DNA of 64,000 nt from Anastatus disparis (lineage: Eukaryota > Arthropoda > Insecta > Hymenoptera > Eupelmidae): positions 3,336,001 to 3,400,000 of the forward strand of contig JAFFSR010000347.1 in the NCBI GenBank assembly GCA_017163975.1. Direction: 5' to 3'. Below the pieces are notes generated by a model. The model searched no databases, was not told the DNA's origin, and was given only the letters and a program-made list of their open reading frames with translations. Position 1 is the stretch's first letter, and each line of letters starts with the position of its first letter. A program made the position numbers and the translations under genes. This document shows positions 1 to 12,646 of the stretch, piece after piece.

Positions 1-2084
1 ATACGCAGCCCAATCCCATAAGGAATGTGAGCGCAAAGTACACGAATCTGAAGTCTATCTACGACAATACACCTTCAAAAAAAAAGAAACAAAAAATGGA
101 AAAATAATACACACATATTATTAAGACAAAATGTGGAATGGCAAGTACGTCTTGCTCATACGCAATCAAGAAATAGTTACAGGATGCACACGTGCTACCT
201 GTCCATTTTCTACAATAAAAATGATCCACAAGTGGAATTCTCAGATCTTTGTGATACGGCTCCGCCACTCTAAGAGTGTGTGACAAGTCCGACACAAACG
301 GTAATAACTTGCCGAACACAAATAAAAAAAAGCAGAAAAAGTGTGTTAAACATTACATAAAACTAATATATAAACTGAAAATACATCGATAAATAGATTA
401 TTATAAATTAAAGACGAAGGTTATTATAAAAATCCTATAAAAAGATTAGTTATAGGAGTATTAATGAGAGTAGTGAGAATAATAGAAAAAAAAGAAGGAC
501 ATTAATAACATAAGTAAAAGGATGTATACGTAAAAAGAAAATGTTCATACGTATATCAACAACCAGAGAAAGAGAGACATGAGCAATTAAAACAAAAAAA
601 ATCTAAAAACAAGAGTATTGTGCAAAAAAAAGAGAGAAAAAAAAGAAGAAGCAACATAATGCAAGAAGAGGGAATAGATTATAACAAATAAGTATAGAAA
701 AATCAAGTGAAGGCTTGCATAAACAAAAATAAATCTTGGAATTCTTTCACTAAAATAAATAAATTTAAGAATAATGTTGAAAAAAAAAATTTTAGAAGTG
801 CTAACACTGAACGAAAAAAAGAATGAATGTTTAAATATAATTATAACTATAAGCAAGCGTCAACTGTAACATATAAGAAAAAGCTACGTAAACAAAAAAT
901 GTTTGTCATAAGACAGAATAAGGCGACCATAACTATCTTGAACCATGAACTCCGACAATATATTGATAGCAAAACAAAAAGAAAAGAATTATTATTACAC
1001 AAAATTAATATTAGAACAATAATTATTACAAAAATTATTATAATTACAATTTTATAAAAAAAAGAGGAAAAAAAAATATTATTACAAAGAAAAGGAATCA
1101 TTATTAACAAAAAAACAATTATTATAAATAAAAAAAAAAAGAATTATTATTACTGCAACAAGAATTTGCGTTAACAGTAATACAATTATTAATACAAAAA
1201 TATTATTACAGCAGAAGCTAATACTCATATTAAATGAAATGTTATTATTATCAAAATAATTGTTATTACAAGAAAATTATAATAGTATATAATTGATATT
1301 AAAGAAAAAAAAACAAAAATTATAATGATTAGAGCAAAAAAAAGAAAGGTAACAATAAGAAAACTAAGTATACAACCATATTTTATACATATGAAGATAT
1401 AATAAAAAATTGATATTGTAAATGTATGTGTATACATATGCAGACACAAAAATACTATAATATTAAAATTAAACATTGAAATACAATTTGTATGAGTATT
1501 AAAGCTGACTTATAAAATTTAAATACAAGTAATTAGTAATACTACATAAACTCTACACAGCTGATTGTATTAAACTAAATAGATTTAGAAATTAGAAATA
1601 GTACCCAATACAAAAATATAATTATATTAAACTACATATTACATCAAATACAAGAAGTATAAAAGTGATTAGAAATAACATATAAAACCTCATACATATA
1701 ATCACATAAAAAAAACATAGAAAATAATCGAAATAATATATATAACCATACGTAATTATATCATATCAAAATTAATACAAATAAATAAATTAATAGAAAT
1801 AAGGGTTAAATAAAAATAATACGTAATATTGCATATTAAGAATCATATTAAACGAGCATAAGTTATTAATACATTATAAAATTAAAATAATTTAAATGAC
1901 ATAAACAACAAATTCTAATACGCAAAAAAGAACCCTACAATAAATTATGGGAAAGCAATTAAAAATCAAAGAGAAACAAAAATAATAGAAGTATATACTG
2001 CAACAGGAACGTGCAAGCTACACTATAAGTTATAGCTATACTATATGCATAGAGTGCATACAATCACGCGCGCGTATACGTACA
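1..2084. other. AT-rich intergenic DNA, no gene recognised
   Basis: Very AT-rich sequence with A-runs and TAT/TTA-rich stretches. The first 350 bases are somewhat less AT-rich and open on the minus strand for 86 codons (59-319). That peptide has a hydrophobic tail and matches no family I know, so I do not call it. The other open stretches are compositional. Confidence 0.6.
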
Positions 2085-2262
2085 GACGCACACAGATGTG
2101 ACACGACGCCCTCTCTCACAACCATACGCGAGTGTAAGTACGAGCCAGCACGCACACATATGTGACACAACGCCTTCTCTCACTACCATGCACGCGTATA
2201 CGTACAAGCACACATAAGTGACACGACGCCATCTCACACAACCATACGCGAATATACATGTG
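2085..2262. repeat. Short tandem repeat, about 60-bp unit, three copies
   Basis: A block beginning ACACGACGCC, followed by CTCTCNCACAACCATACGCG, recurs near 2101, 2165 and 2221, giving spacings of 64 and 56 bp. It is more GC-rich than its surroundings. The minus-strand open frame across it is a by-product of the repetition. Confidence 0.6.
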
Positions 2263-3855
2263 CCATCAAGTGTACAAATTACGAAGATTCGCACAAAGAG
2301 AAATGAAACACGTGCTCGATATATAGCCATGAAGTAAGAAAATTAATTAAGACGGTTAAACGCATTCACAATTATTAATATAACAAAACATATACGAAAT
2401 CTAGATGTTCACATAATTAATTAATAAATAAAATTAAAAAGTTAATACATGGAATCGACACATGACCTAAGTTAAATAATAAAAGTATTAATTAATTAAT
2501 TAATTTATCAATAAAAATTATAAATAAACGCAAATAAAACGTGAAATATGGCTTAAAACTGTATCGGGACAACATAGTACCAATATAGAGACAAAAAGCT
2601 ACCCAAATATGAAAGTCGTGAATTAATAAATAAATGCTAATATCTCGGAAAATTACATAGATAAAAATTTCTTACCTGACCCTAATTTGTTAATTAAGGG
2701 TAGACTTTCGGATCCAATATTAAAAACTTCAGCTATTAATTAACAAATTATTATCTCGAATACTAATAAAATTTTCAATTGCAAAACCACCTGTGATTTT
2801 ACAATTAAGCATAGGGGTTGTAATCCCATATAAATTAAAATAAATAATAATAATTATCATTAACAAATTAAATTGTTTATATCGAATTTCAAGAATTACA
2901 AAAATGCAACTATATATTCATACCTCATAAATAAATCCATATACAAATATCATGTTATGACAATTTTTATATAAACAATAGATTGTTCATAAGCCATTAT
3001 CTCAAAACCTAATGACTTAATTGAAACAAAACTAAACTGTAATTTTACAACTAAGAATATATTATTATATTATATAATAATACTTGTAAGAATAATTATA
3101 ATGGCAACGTTATTGAAATTATTTATAAAATTGCCTTAAATATACCAATGGTCTAATAGTGCAAAAATGGTAATTAATAACCAAATAAACATGAAATAGA
3201 ACACTGGAGATAACACAGAACTAATAAATAACCACTAATAAACAAAAAAAAAGATCAATTAACATTACTTGTCTAACGTATTGCAGGTATACAGGGGTTA
3301 TAATATGCTTATAATCAAACCTATTATTACATAAATAAAAGATAATCCAGAAGGATACATTAGGAATTAATTATTTTTATTTGGAAGGCTCCAGCCATGG
3401 GGGATCCCCAATAATTAATCAGAAAAGAATGTTTTCAGATACAAATACAGACCCTAAGAAGTACATTCACGCAAACAAGTGCATCACATTCAAGAAATAA
3501 ACTAAACCATCTACCAGATACTATCGAGTGTCAACGTCAACATCTAAAGTATCCACATTATAAAAAAAATTATTGAAGACATAACAAAGAAGAATAATAA
3601 AATAGAAATTTTTCGTTCCAACAAAATCCAGATGTACCAGAACTAAATAATAATGTATTAAGAGAGAGAGAGAGATATATATAGAATAGATTTGTAATCG
3701 TTAGGTACACTACACAACTCTACACAAAGATTGTAACAGTTACCCATAGATATGTAGGTTAGGTACACTTAATAATTATATAGAGTCAAAAAAAAAAATT
3801 TTTTTTCAATATAAGTAATTAATCGACGAGGACGTCGATACCGCGGCCTCAGACG
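2263..3855. other. AT-rich intergenic DNA
   Basis: No gene, RNA or mobile element recognised. There is a short GA run near 3661-3675 and an A-run meeting a T-run near 3790-3805. Confidence 0.55.
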
Positions 3856-4417
3856 TGTTACGGGTGGAATATTCTAGAAAATAATAAAGCGTATAAGTAT
3901 AAGAAATATATTAAACTAAATGAATAAGCCAGTAAAAAAGCGCTGACTAGACGTCTGGAACCAGCTAGCAACAACTCGTGATCGAAAGAAATGATGACGA
4001 ACTAGCCGACAAGTTTAGACCTGAAGGGAACGAACAAAGTAAATCATGGAAAAACAGAAGCTACGAGGTAGAAGCTTCTAGAAGAATAGAGAAGTGGGAA
4101 ACAACGAACCCAGCAAGTATAAATACCACCGGGCGAACCACGCCGCGGCCTACTACCCTACCAGAATGAGACCAGAGCATAGAGAAGCACGAATCCACGA
4201 TCGACGCAGCGAGGACGTATCAGCGATTTTACACCAGTAGTACAGTAGACATTTCTCTCTCTTGCGACTAACGTAATAATAAATAAAACAGTTCATTTTA
4301 ATTATCGTCTTATTAAATTAATTACCTTCACGCAAATTGACTACTTGGATTTACCAAGCTTAGTCGTGATAAAAAGATACCCACAACATAATAAATCAAT
4401 TACGTGAAAACGTAACA
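3856..4417 (+). mobile_element. Probable solo LTR of an LTR retrotransposon
   Basis: The block starts TGTTACG and ends CGTAACA, a perfect 7-bp terminal inversion of the TG...CA type. Inside, on the plus strand, are a TATA-like TATAAATA (4119-4126), a downstream CT-rich segment and an AATAAA signal (about 4279), the expected U3-R-U5 order for a 562-bp LTR. It is more GC-rich than its surroundings. No primer-binding site follows, no polypurine tract precedes, no coding sequence is adjacent, and the flanks (AGACG and CCCCT) show no target duplication. It is therefore at best an old solo LTR. A 63-codon open frame (3978-4169) inside it resembles nothing I recognise and is probably chance. Confidence 0.45.
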
Positions 4418-5164
4418 CCCCTATATAAGTTTAAAAAATGCCAGTTTCCGAGAGATAAACAGAATTTAGGCTATTTAACATGTAGCGAAAATTTTATTTA
4501 ATATGTCTCGTGAGAACTTAAATTATTATGCTTGTTAAATCATTTTTTTTGTTTTTAAAATAATAATTGATAATATTATAAAAATATATTTAATAAAAGA
4601 AAGAAGAAAAAGTCCAATTTTTAAAAATAATAATGATATTTAGTGTAATTTTTATTTAAAATGCACTTTAATGAAGTTTAAATTCGTTAAATTATTTACT
4701 TTTTCAGGTGAATTTATTATTTCACTTATCTAAAATAAAATTAGAATTATTTATATTTATTTTCAATTTTTATTAAATGAGTTAAAAATGTCATAATTTT
4801 ATATAAATTTAGAAAAGGTCCTTTTTTTAAGGAACAAAAAAGGTTTTATTATACTCAATTGAGTGAGAATGAAAAAACAACTATAATTTAAAATAATTTT
4901 TTTCAATCCTTAATATCTTTTATATTTAGTAGGAAAAAATTACAGAACTAGCTTAGTTTTTATTTCATATTAATATAAGTTATATGGCCATTTAATATTG
5001 ACATTAAAACTATTTTCTATCCCTATCTGTAGATATATTTTTTTATATTTTTAAAATAAAATAGAATTTAAGGTGTTAAATAAATTTTTAATTTTATTTT
5101 TTTCGCTATGAAAATTGATTACAAAAATATATAATATTTAAAAATAAAACAAAACAAAAATATA
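4418..5164. other. AT-rich intergenic DNA
   Basis: AT-rich throughout; nothing recognised. Confidence 0.6.
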
Positions 5165-5240
5165 GGTGGATCATCGGGTTTGAACTTGGCAAAAGTAGAA
5201 AGCGAAGTGTGTAAAAGCTTAGTGACCAAAGCCACCGCAT
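5165..5240 (-). other. Degenerate tRNA-like sequence
   Basis: On the minus strand, a GGTGG 5' end can pair with a CCACC 3' end about 70 nt away. A D-arm-like segment has a GCTT/AAGC stem, and AGTTCAAACCC resembles a B box. The T stem does not pair properly and no clear anticodon arm is visible. It could be a tRNA pseudogene, the head of a tRNA-derived SINE, or chance. Confidence 0.25.
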
Positions 5241-5640
5241 TTGTTTGTTGAAGAGGGTAAAAAGTTACATATCTTCATCGCCCCCCAAAAGATTTTATTT
5301 ATTATGATTTATTTGTTTGATTACTTTAATGATTTCTATGATTAAAATATGTATCTGTGTTTAAATAAAAATATAACAAAATTTTCGGGAGGGTTAATCA
5401 CATTGAAATAAAGCTATAAAGTATCGCAGCGAAAACAAGCTTGAGCGGGTTTGCCGTAAGTTTACCTACGCCACTGAAAGCTTCATGTTTCGTGTGTTTG
5501 TCTCCTCCCCTCTCGTTTGCTTCTCTACGTGTAGACGTGGAGGGGCTTTGCGCGTATGGTTCCAGAAGCGCCGCAAGGATCGTTATGATCAAATTCAGCA
5601 CGTTTTATTAATATGGCATCGGCAATCTCTACTAATCTCT
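5241..5640. other. Unassigned spacer before the minisatellite
   Basis: Mixed AT-rich sequence with a less AT-rich patch at about 5430-5600. It is open on the minus strand (5398-5601) but matches no known protein. Confidence 0.5.
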
Positions 5641-7370
5641 GCATAAACCCGTAAACCATAAACCTATATACCATAAACCCATAAACCATAAACCCATAAA
5701 CCATTAACCCATAAACCATGAATCCATAAACCATAAACCCATAAACCATAAACTTCTACACCATAAACCCATAAACCATTAACCCATAAACCATGAATCC
5801 ATAAACCATAAACCCATGAACCATAAACTTCTACACCATAAACCCATAAATTATAAGCCCATAAACCATAACACTATAAACCATAAACCCGTTTAATCCA
5901 TAAATCATAAGCCTATAAACCATAAACCCATAAACCATGAAACCATAAACCATAAACCTATAAACCATAAACCCATAAACCATAAACCTATAGACCATAA
6001 ACCCATAATCCATAAACACATCAACAATAAACCTATGAATATAAACCATAAACCTATAAACCATAAATCTATTAATCATAAGTTTATGGACCATTAACTT
6101 ATGAACTATAAACCATATACCGTAAACCCATAAACCATAAACCATTTACACATAAACCTATAAACCCATAAACCATAAGCCCATAAACTATAAACCCATA
6201 AACCCGTGAACCCATAATTCATAAACCCATAAAACATAAACTCATACACCATAAACTCATAAACCATAAACTTATGAACTATACATCCATAAACCATAAA
6301 CCCAGAAAGCATAAACCCAGAAAGCATAAACCCAGAAAGCATAAACCCATAAACTATAAACCCATGAATCATAAACCCATAAACCATAAAACCATAAGAC
6401 CATGAACCATAAGCCCATAAACCAGAAACTCATAAAACCTAAACCTATAAACCCATAAGCTATAAGCCCATAAACTATAAACCCATAAACCATAAAATAT
6501 AAACCCATAAATCATAAACCCATAAACTATAAACCCATAAACCATAAACCCATAAACCATAAACTTCTACACCATAAACCCATAAATCATGAGCCCATAA
6601 ACCATAACACCATAAACCATAAACCCATTAACTATAAAACAAAAAACCATAAACCCATAAACAATAATCCCATAAACCCATAAACCATAAACCTATAAAC
6701 CATAAACCCATAAACTCATCAACCCATAAATCATAAACCCATGAACTATACATCCATAAACCATAAACCCAGAAAGCATAAACCCATAAACTATAAACCC
6801 ATGAATCATAAACCCATAAACCATAAAACCATAAGCCCATAAACCAGAAACTCATAAAACCTAAACCTATAAACCCATAAGCTATAAGCCCATAAACTAT
6901 AAACCCATAAACCATAAAATATAAACCCATAAATCATAAACCCATAAACTATAAACCCATAAACCATAAACCCATAAACCATAAACTTCTACACCATAAA
7001 CCCATAAATCATGAGCCCATAAACCATAACACCATAAACCATAAACCCGTTTAATCCATAAACCTATAGACCATAAACCCATAATCCATAAACACATTAA
7101 CCATAAACCTATAAATATACACCATAAACCTATAAACCATAAATCCATAAGCTCATGAACCATTAACTTATGAACTATAAACCATATACCATAAACCCAT
7201 AAACCATAAACACATAAACTTATAAACCACAAACCCATAAACCATAAGCCCATAAACTATAAACCCATAAACCCATAATCCATAAACCCATAAAACATAA
7301 GCTCATACACCATAAACCCATAAACCGTAAACCCATAAACGATGAGTCTATAAACTATAAACCTATCAGT
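5641..7370. repeat. 15-bp minisatellite (ATAAACCATAAACCC) with higher-order repeats
   Basis: About 1.7 kb of variants of a 15-bp unit made of an alternating 7-mer CCATAAA and 8-mer CCCATAAA. Because 15 is a multiple of 3 and the minus frame lacks stops, it yields long artefactual frames reading MVYGF repeatedly. Marker variants recur in the same order: ACTTCTACACCATAAACCC at about 5753, 5829, 6563 and 6983; CCCAGAAAGCATAAA near 6300 and 6770; GTTTAATCCATAAA near 5891 and 7049. Segments of 420-470 bp have therefore been duplicated over the basic unit. It is not the insect telomere repeat TTAGG. Confidence 0.9.
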
Positions 7371-7923
7371 GCACTATAAGACGACCAACTATAGACCTAT
7401 AGTATGTAAACATTATGATTAATATATTCTCCGATTATAGTAGCGCGAAAATAATATAAGAAACTATACTTTATTACTATAATAGATTATAATACATGAA
7501 TATAGTATCACTACAATCCTAGTCTATAGTTCACTATGGTCATCGATTATAGTTTTTTTCTGTAAGGGCTAACCGTTATGTTTTAAGTTTTTTAAGGTTT
7601 TCTTGAAAACGAAGCGAAAAAATTAATTCTTTCTCATCAATGAAAATATTGTTTTTTTGATACGAGATGCGGTTTTCTCTTTATGTTATGCTAAAATTAT
7701 TAGTTTAAAAAAATCAATTCTTTAATTAGAAAAGGACAAATATAATGGATCTGCTCCGAATATTTGAATTACGGAATGAAAAAGACATTAATAATAAGAA
7801 TAGCCAGCGTAAAATAGCTCCCTGCTAACGTCGCTCGATTTAATTTTTTCATATACTTGGAATTTGCAATGTAAAATGATGGTAAATATAAATTTTCGGA
7901 ATTCAACTTTAAAGATTACAATC
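7371..7923. other. Spacer with a fragment related to the 48.2-48.6 kb foldback
   Basis: Between about 7580 and 7765 the sequence resembles the right half of the element at 48216-48594: GTTTTTTAAG, a GAAAACGAAGC-like block, TCTCATnA, GAAAATATTG, a TACGAGATG-like block and AAAGGACAAATA. I read it as a decayed copy. The part before it (7380-7560) contains imperfect CTATAG-type palindromes. Confidence 0.45.
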
Positions 7924-7927
7924 TTAG

Positions 7928-8443
7928 GAGGCGGTCGGGACTATTTGCCGCATGGGGGCGCTGCGATCAGGAGAGAAAAATGAAAAATAATTTTTACACA
8001 GCGATTTACAATTTACTAAAACAATAATATACCTCTAATGTTGTCAATAACTATAGCCATATATATGTAGAATAATTATCGATGCTAATCTTGTTTGAAA
8101 AGTCTAAAATATTTTTGTAAAGCGAAAAATGCAGCGCGAGATAGGGTCGGCGTAAACATATATATTCATCATTCTTTAGTATTACTTTCTCTGTCGAACT
8201 AAAGAAAAATACACATGTTTACATAGGCTCTATCACACGCCGCATTTCTCGCTTTACAAAAATATTTTAGACTATTCAAACAAGATTAGCATCGATAGTT
8301 ATTCTACATATATATGGCGAGAGTTATTGACAACATTAGAAGTATATTATTGTCTTAATAAATTATAAATCCGTGTATAAAAATATTTTATATTCTTCTC
8401 TCACCTGCAGCGGCACCAAGCGGCAAATGGTTCTAACCTTCTC
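7928..8443. mobile_element. Foldback MITE, TTAA family, about 516 bp
   Basis: Two inverted arms with a short centre near 8190. The left terminus is GAGGCGGTCGGGACTATTTG and the right terminus, read on the opposite strand, is GAGAAGGTTAGAACCATTTG. The flanks are TTAG (7924-7927, presumably a mutated TTAA) and TTAA (8444-8447). There is no coding capacity. The GAGG-like terminus and TTAA target link it to the elements at 16579, 24666 and 48216, although internal sequences differ. TTAA duplications are typical of piggyBac-like and some other superfamilies; which transposase mobilised it cannot be told here. Confidence 0.75.
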
Positions 8444-8479
8444 TTAAGGATGCTTTTTCAATTTAATTGAATTCCACAA

Positions 8480-9190
8480 CGATGATTTAATGTTCTGAAT
8501 ATTGTGGTAGGAATCAAGATTAATTGTAGCAACATAATTCAAATTAAGTTAATTATATTGCAATATTTTGAATTTAATGTAAAAATAAAAATTTATCGAG
8601 GCATCGTATTTGAATGCTCACAAATCAACATCAAATTCATATAATAAATTTAAAGGTAATTCAATATTTTAAATTTTGAAATAGACATCAAAATTTTTTA
8701 AAGAATCACAATTGATTGCACAACAATAAACCACAAATAAATCAATTAACTTGACGGTAAGTCAATATTTTGAATTTTGATGTAGGAATCAAAATTCATT
8801 AAAAGACCATATTTGATTGCACACGAATAAAACTCAAATTAAACAAACTAAATCAAAGGTTATTCAATATTTCGAATTTGATGTGAGAATCAAAATTCAT
8901 TGAAGCATCTTATTCGAATGCACACAAATAAACCTCAAATTAATCAAATTCAATCAAGGATAATTCAAAATTTTGAATTTTGTTATAAAACTCAAACTTA
9001 TTGAATAAACACAATTGATTACACGAAAATAAACCTCAAATTAATCAAATTGATTTGATGGTAATTCAATATTTTTATTTTGGACATAGGAGTCTAATTT
9101 TATCGAAGTATCATATTCAATTGCACACAATTAAACTTCAATTTAAAAAAATTGAATCGACGTTAATTTAATATTTAGAATTTTGATGTG
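8480..9190. repeat. Satellite of about 100 bp, first block
   Basis: Tandem, diverged units built around ATTCAATATTTTGAATTTTG, then ATGTAGGAATCAAAATT and TTGCACACAAATAAACCTCA. The core recurs near 8766, 8867, 8965, 9062 and 9165, a period of about 100 bp. Divergence between units suggests an old array. Confidence 0.75.
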
Positions 9191-9500
9191 AAAATAAATA
9201 GTAGATTTTCTTACAAGGAGATAAAACTAAACGTCCACGCGTACGTGTCATGACGCTCGAGGAGTCAGCCGAGATTTTATATATGCTCATTGAAAGTCCG
9301 CGTATTTTGTATCTCATAGTAGTAAAAAGATAAACTTTAAGTGAGCATAAATAATAAAATCAGTCGATAAGGCTAACTAAAAATTTGCAGAGATTTTTTT
9401 CCAGGTATAAATTAATGTTTTTCAAAATATTGAAGAATCCTTTAAACTTTTGATTTTTATGAACAACAAACTATAGCAAACTATAGCTAGCATATGAGAC
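9191..9500. other. Interruption inside the 100-bp satellite
   Basis: About 300 bp not made of the satellite unit, with a less AT-rich core (9228-9310, including CGCGTACGTGTCATGACG). It may be an inserted element, but I found no convincing terminal repeats. Confidence 0.4.
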
Positions 9501-10160
9501 TCCTTAAAGCAACTTATTTTATTGCACACAAATAAACCTTAAATTAAATAAATTAAATCGACAATTATTCTATATTTTGAATTGTGACGTAGGAGACAAT
9601 ATTTATTATAGCATCATATTCAATTGTAACAAATAAACCTCAAATTAACCAAATTGAATCGGTGGTAATTCAATATATTGATTTTGACGTCAAAACCAAA
9701 ATTCATTAAAGCTTTATACTTGATTGTATACAAATAAACTCACATCAACCAAATTAAATCTATAATAATTCAACATTTTTAATTTTGATGTGGGAATCAA
9801 AATTTATTGAAAAATCATATTTGATTACGCAAATAAACCCCAAATTAATGAAATTTAATCAAAATTATTCAATATTTCGGATTTGATTTGAAAATTAAAA
9901 TTATTAAAGCATGTTATTTAATTGCACGCAGATAAACTTTAAATTAATCAAAATCAATAAAAAATAATTGTATTTTTTGAAATTTAATATAAAAAGCACA
10001 ATTTATCAAAGCATCACTTTTGATTAAAGAAAAATAAATATAAAATGAATGATTTTCAATCAAGAGTAATTCGATATTTTTAATTTTGAGGTAGGAATCA
10101 AGATTTATTAAAGCATCATATATGACTCCACACAAATAAACCGTAAATTTAACAGATAAT
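9501..10160. repeat. Satellite of about 100 bp, second block
   Basis: Continues the unit seen at 8480-9190 (AATAAACCTCAAATTAACCA, then ATTCAATATATTGATTTTG and so on) after the 9.2-9.5 kb interruption. Confidence 0.7.
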
Positions 10161-10689
10161 TACAATTAAACAGCCACAAAGCTGATGTGCTAAAAGTAAC
10201 TTTTAGAATTTTATCAACATATTGTATGATCAATGACAATAAATAAAAAGCTACTATAAGTGTCTAAGGCACAGTCTGTTCAGAATATTTTGAAAAGCCT
10301 TACTGATAAGCCCTAAATAAAAAGGCTTATACAAAACGTTATTCTTATAGCTGAGATTTGTATGGATATGTTCTTAAACAAGCACACGATTCACAGAACA
10401 TTAAAATCACTTTCAACAAAAAATTTATTGTGATTCAATAAATATCATAATTGTTAAAATAAAAAGACGAAGTCACCGTTTTCATCTTAATTGTCATCGA
10501 CATCATCATGGACATAACGGTCACCGTCATCATTAAAACTTTCTTATTATTATAGACATAATTAACTTAATTCTAATTAGTGATATCATTAACAATGTAT
10601 GTGTGTATACGTGTATCAATGTCTGTGTAGGCGTGTGCGAGCGTGTGCCATTATCTGTCAAGGTGTAGGACTATGATCACATGTGAAAC
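10161..10689. other. AT-rich spacer, no gene
   Basis: Nothing recognised, except a GT-rich lead-in (10590-10650) to the following minisatellite. Confidence 0.55.
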
Positions 10690-11060
10690 ATGTGTACACA
10701 CGTACACACGCGTACACACACGTACAAAAACGTACACACACGTGCAAACACGTATACACACGTACACACACGTAAAAGCACGAACAAACACGTACGCACA
10801 CGCAAAAACACGTAGACGCCTGTACATACACGTACAAATACGTGCACACACATACTTACACGTAGACACCCGTACACACACGTACAAATACGTGCACACT
10901 TATACTTACACGTACAAATCGTACAAACACGTGGATACACGTACACACACATGCACACACGCGTACACACATGTACAAACACGTACAAACACGTACAAAC
11001 ACGTACACACACGTACACATATGTACAAACACGTACACACACGTAGAAACACTATAGAAA
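10690..11060. repeat. 10-bp minisatellite (ACACGTACAA)
   Basis: Repeats of ACACGTACAC/ACACGTACAA with many point variants. Open frames on both strands (10643-11074 and several minus frames rich in CVRV) are artefacts of the CGTACAC composition. Confidence 0.85.
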
Positions 11061-11544
11061 ATATATATATATAACTACAGTAGACAATAGTTGAAATTTA
11101 AAATTTCCAGAAAGTCCATAATAACGTCACAACTACATCACAGATGGAAGAAAATTCTAATTTTAAGAATTCAAAACGCTTAATAACGTTTAAAATAACG
11201 TTATGGCACGTTTTTATATATACAATTGGTTTTTCGTTGATGAAAAATATATATATCTTCTGATTTTTATATAAAAAATGTTATATTACGAGTTTATATG
11301 AAGAATGAATATATTATAAGCAGATTCTTTCTTTTAGACCTTAAGCATTTTAATATAATAGAAAGATTATTCTCTTGCACTGAACTCTTACTTTGCAGAT
11401 ACATCTATTAATACATTAGTAAATAACATAAAAAGTCAATTAGAAAAGGACAATAAATTGGGCCAGCTACATTTTTGTGAAAGAGTATATTCACATATTG
11501 TTTTCCATTTAAAACATCCTTTTTTTAAATACTAAATATGTATA
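11061..11544. other. AT-rich spacer
   Basis: Nothing recognised beyond a small near-palindrome around ATAACGTTTAAAATAACGTTAT (about 11180-11205). Confidence 0.5.
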
Positions 11545-11765
11545 TGATCATATCCCTACAACTTTTAATCTTTTCGTGATATATCATTTTACAGCTATTA
11601 CTAGGTTAGCCAATGATACACACTATTTAAACTAGGTTTACACCTTTTGTACAATCTTGTTACTCTATTTTTCATGTATTTAGTGAATGTGCTAACAATG
11701 CTACAGTAGATATTTCTATAAAACGTAAATTTTTACATAGATGAAATTTCGGAAATTTCACCTAT
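11545..11765. mobile_element. One-arm copy of the TA foldback family seen at 48933
   Basis: The order of ATCCCTACAACTTTTAATC, TTACAGCTATTACTAGGTTA, ACTATTTAAACTAGGTT, a TTTTGTAC block, ACTCTATTTnTCATGTATTT, TAGATATTTCTATAAAAC and TTTTTACATAGAT matches the left arm of the element at 48933-49308. A second arm is not apparent, so this is probably a decayed partial copy. Confidence 0.6.
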
Positions 11766-12090
11766 GGAATATTAATAAAAATCAGAATTAATGACAAAGA
11801 CAAATATAAAATACATTGAAACTGCTAAGTACAATATTTTAGTTAGAAACTGGCCGCGCTGTGTGAGTGACATCAAATGCCATTTGCACAATATTATTAG
11901 CTTTCAATTAATTTACCGATAGTCAAAACAATTTCAATCACTATAGAATACACAAATATCACGTAACGAGAACCTTTTTCGTCATCCATTATTGAAAGAA
12001 ACGATTTTTCTTAGTTAATACTAAACCCTTAAACGTATTCACTATACAATAACAAAGGATTAACGAACTGATTTAAAAACATGAAGCGCC
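11766..12090. other. AT-rich spacer
   Basis: Nothing recognised. Confidence 0.5.
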
Positions 12091-12469
12091 ACTAATTAAA
12101 AATTTTTTAACAAAAAAGAAACGACTTCAAAAAAATGCACTAAACGGTTACAAATAATTTATGATCTTCAATAATTATACGCATACTATGCTTCTAACTC
12201 AACACATGTGTAGCAAACATATTATAGATTATCTAAAAAAAAAAATATTTTCGTAGTTGGCGTTAAGTTGTTTAATCGTTCTGCACAGATGTAAAATTTG
12301 ACGCCGACTTCGAAAATATTTTTTTTTTAGATAATCTATAATATGTTTGCTATACATGTGTTGAGTTAAATGCGTAGTATGCGTATAATTATTGAAGATC
12401 ATAAATTATTTGTAACTGTTTAGTGCATTTTTTTAAGTCGGTTTTTATTTGTTAAAAAATTTTTTTAGT
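12091..12469. mobile_element. Foldback element, about 380 bp
   Basis: Inverted arms at about 12091-12265 and 12300-12469. The outer end reads ACTAATTAAAAATTTTTTAAC on the left, and its inverse on the right ends GTTAAAAAATTTTTTTAGT. The centre carries TTGGCGTTAAGTTGTTTAAT. There is no coding capacity and target duplication is unclear. Probably a MITE, family unknown. Confidence 0.7.
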
Positions 12470-12646
12470 GAATCTCCTCACTAAAAGCGCAAATACAGGT
12501 AGACCCACATATTACGCCTAACTTTCATTATTAATTCATAACGCATGCATTAGTACACTATACCAAGCAATGTATAGGAGGAAAGAGAGAAGGCTCAACG
12601 GCACAGTGTCGCTGTGTGTGCATGCATACATATTCAAGCTTAGGTA
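12470..12646. other. Short spacer
   Basis: Nothing recognised. Confidence 0.4.

Noticed and set aside
847..1476. Hydrophobic minus-strand ORFs that look like membrane proteins
   Set aside because: A-rich plus strand gives Phe/Ile/Leu-rich minus frames; no conserved features.
5525..7253. Several minus-strand ORFs of 63-118 codons reading (MVYGF)n
   Set aside because: They are translations of the 15-bp minisatellite, whose period is a multiple of three and whose minus frame lacks stops.
10643..11074. A 143-codon ORF rich in Thr/His/Arg and overlapping Cys/Val/Arg frames
   Set aside because: The ACACGTACAA minisatellite opens several frames on both strands; there is no domain.
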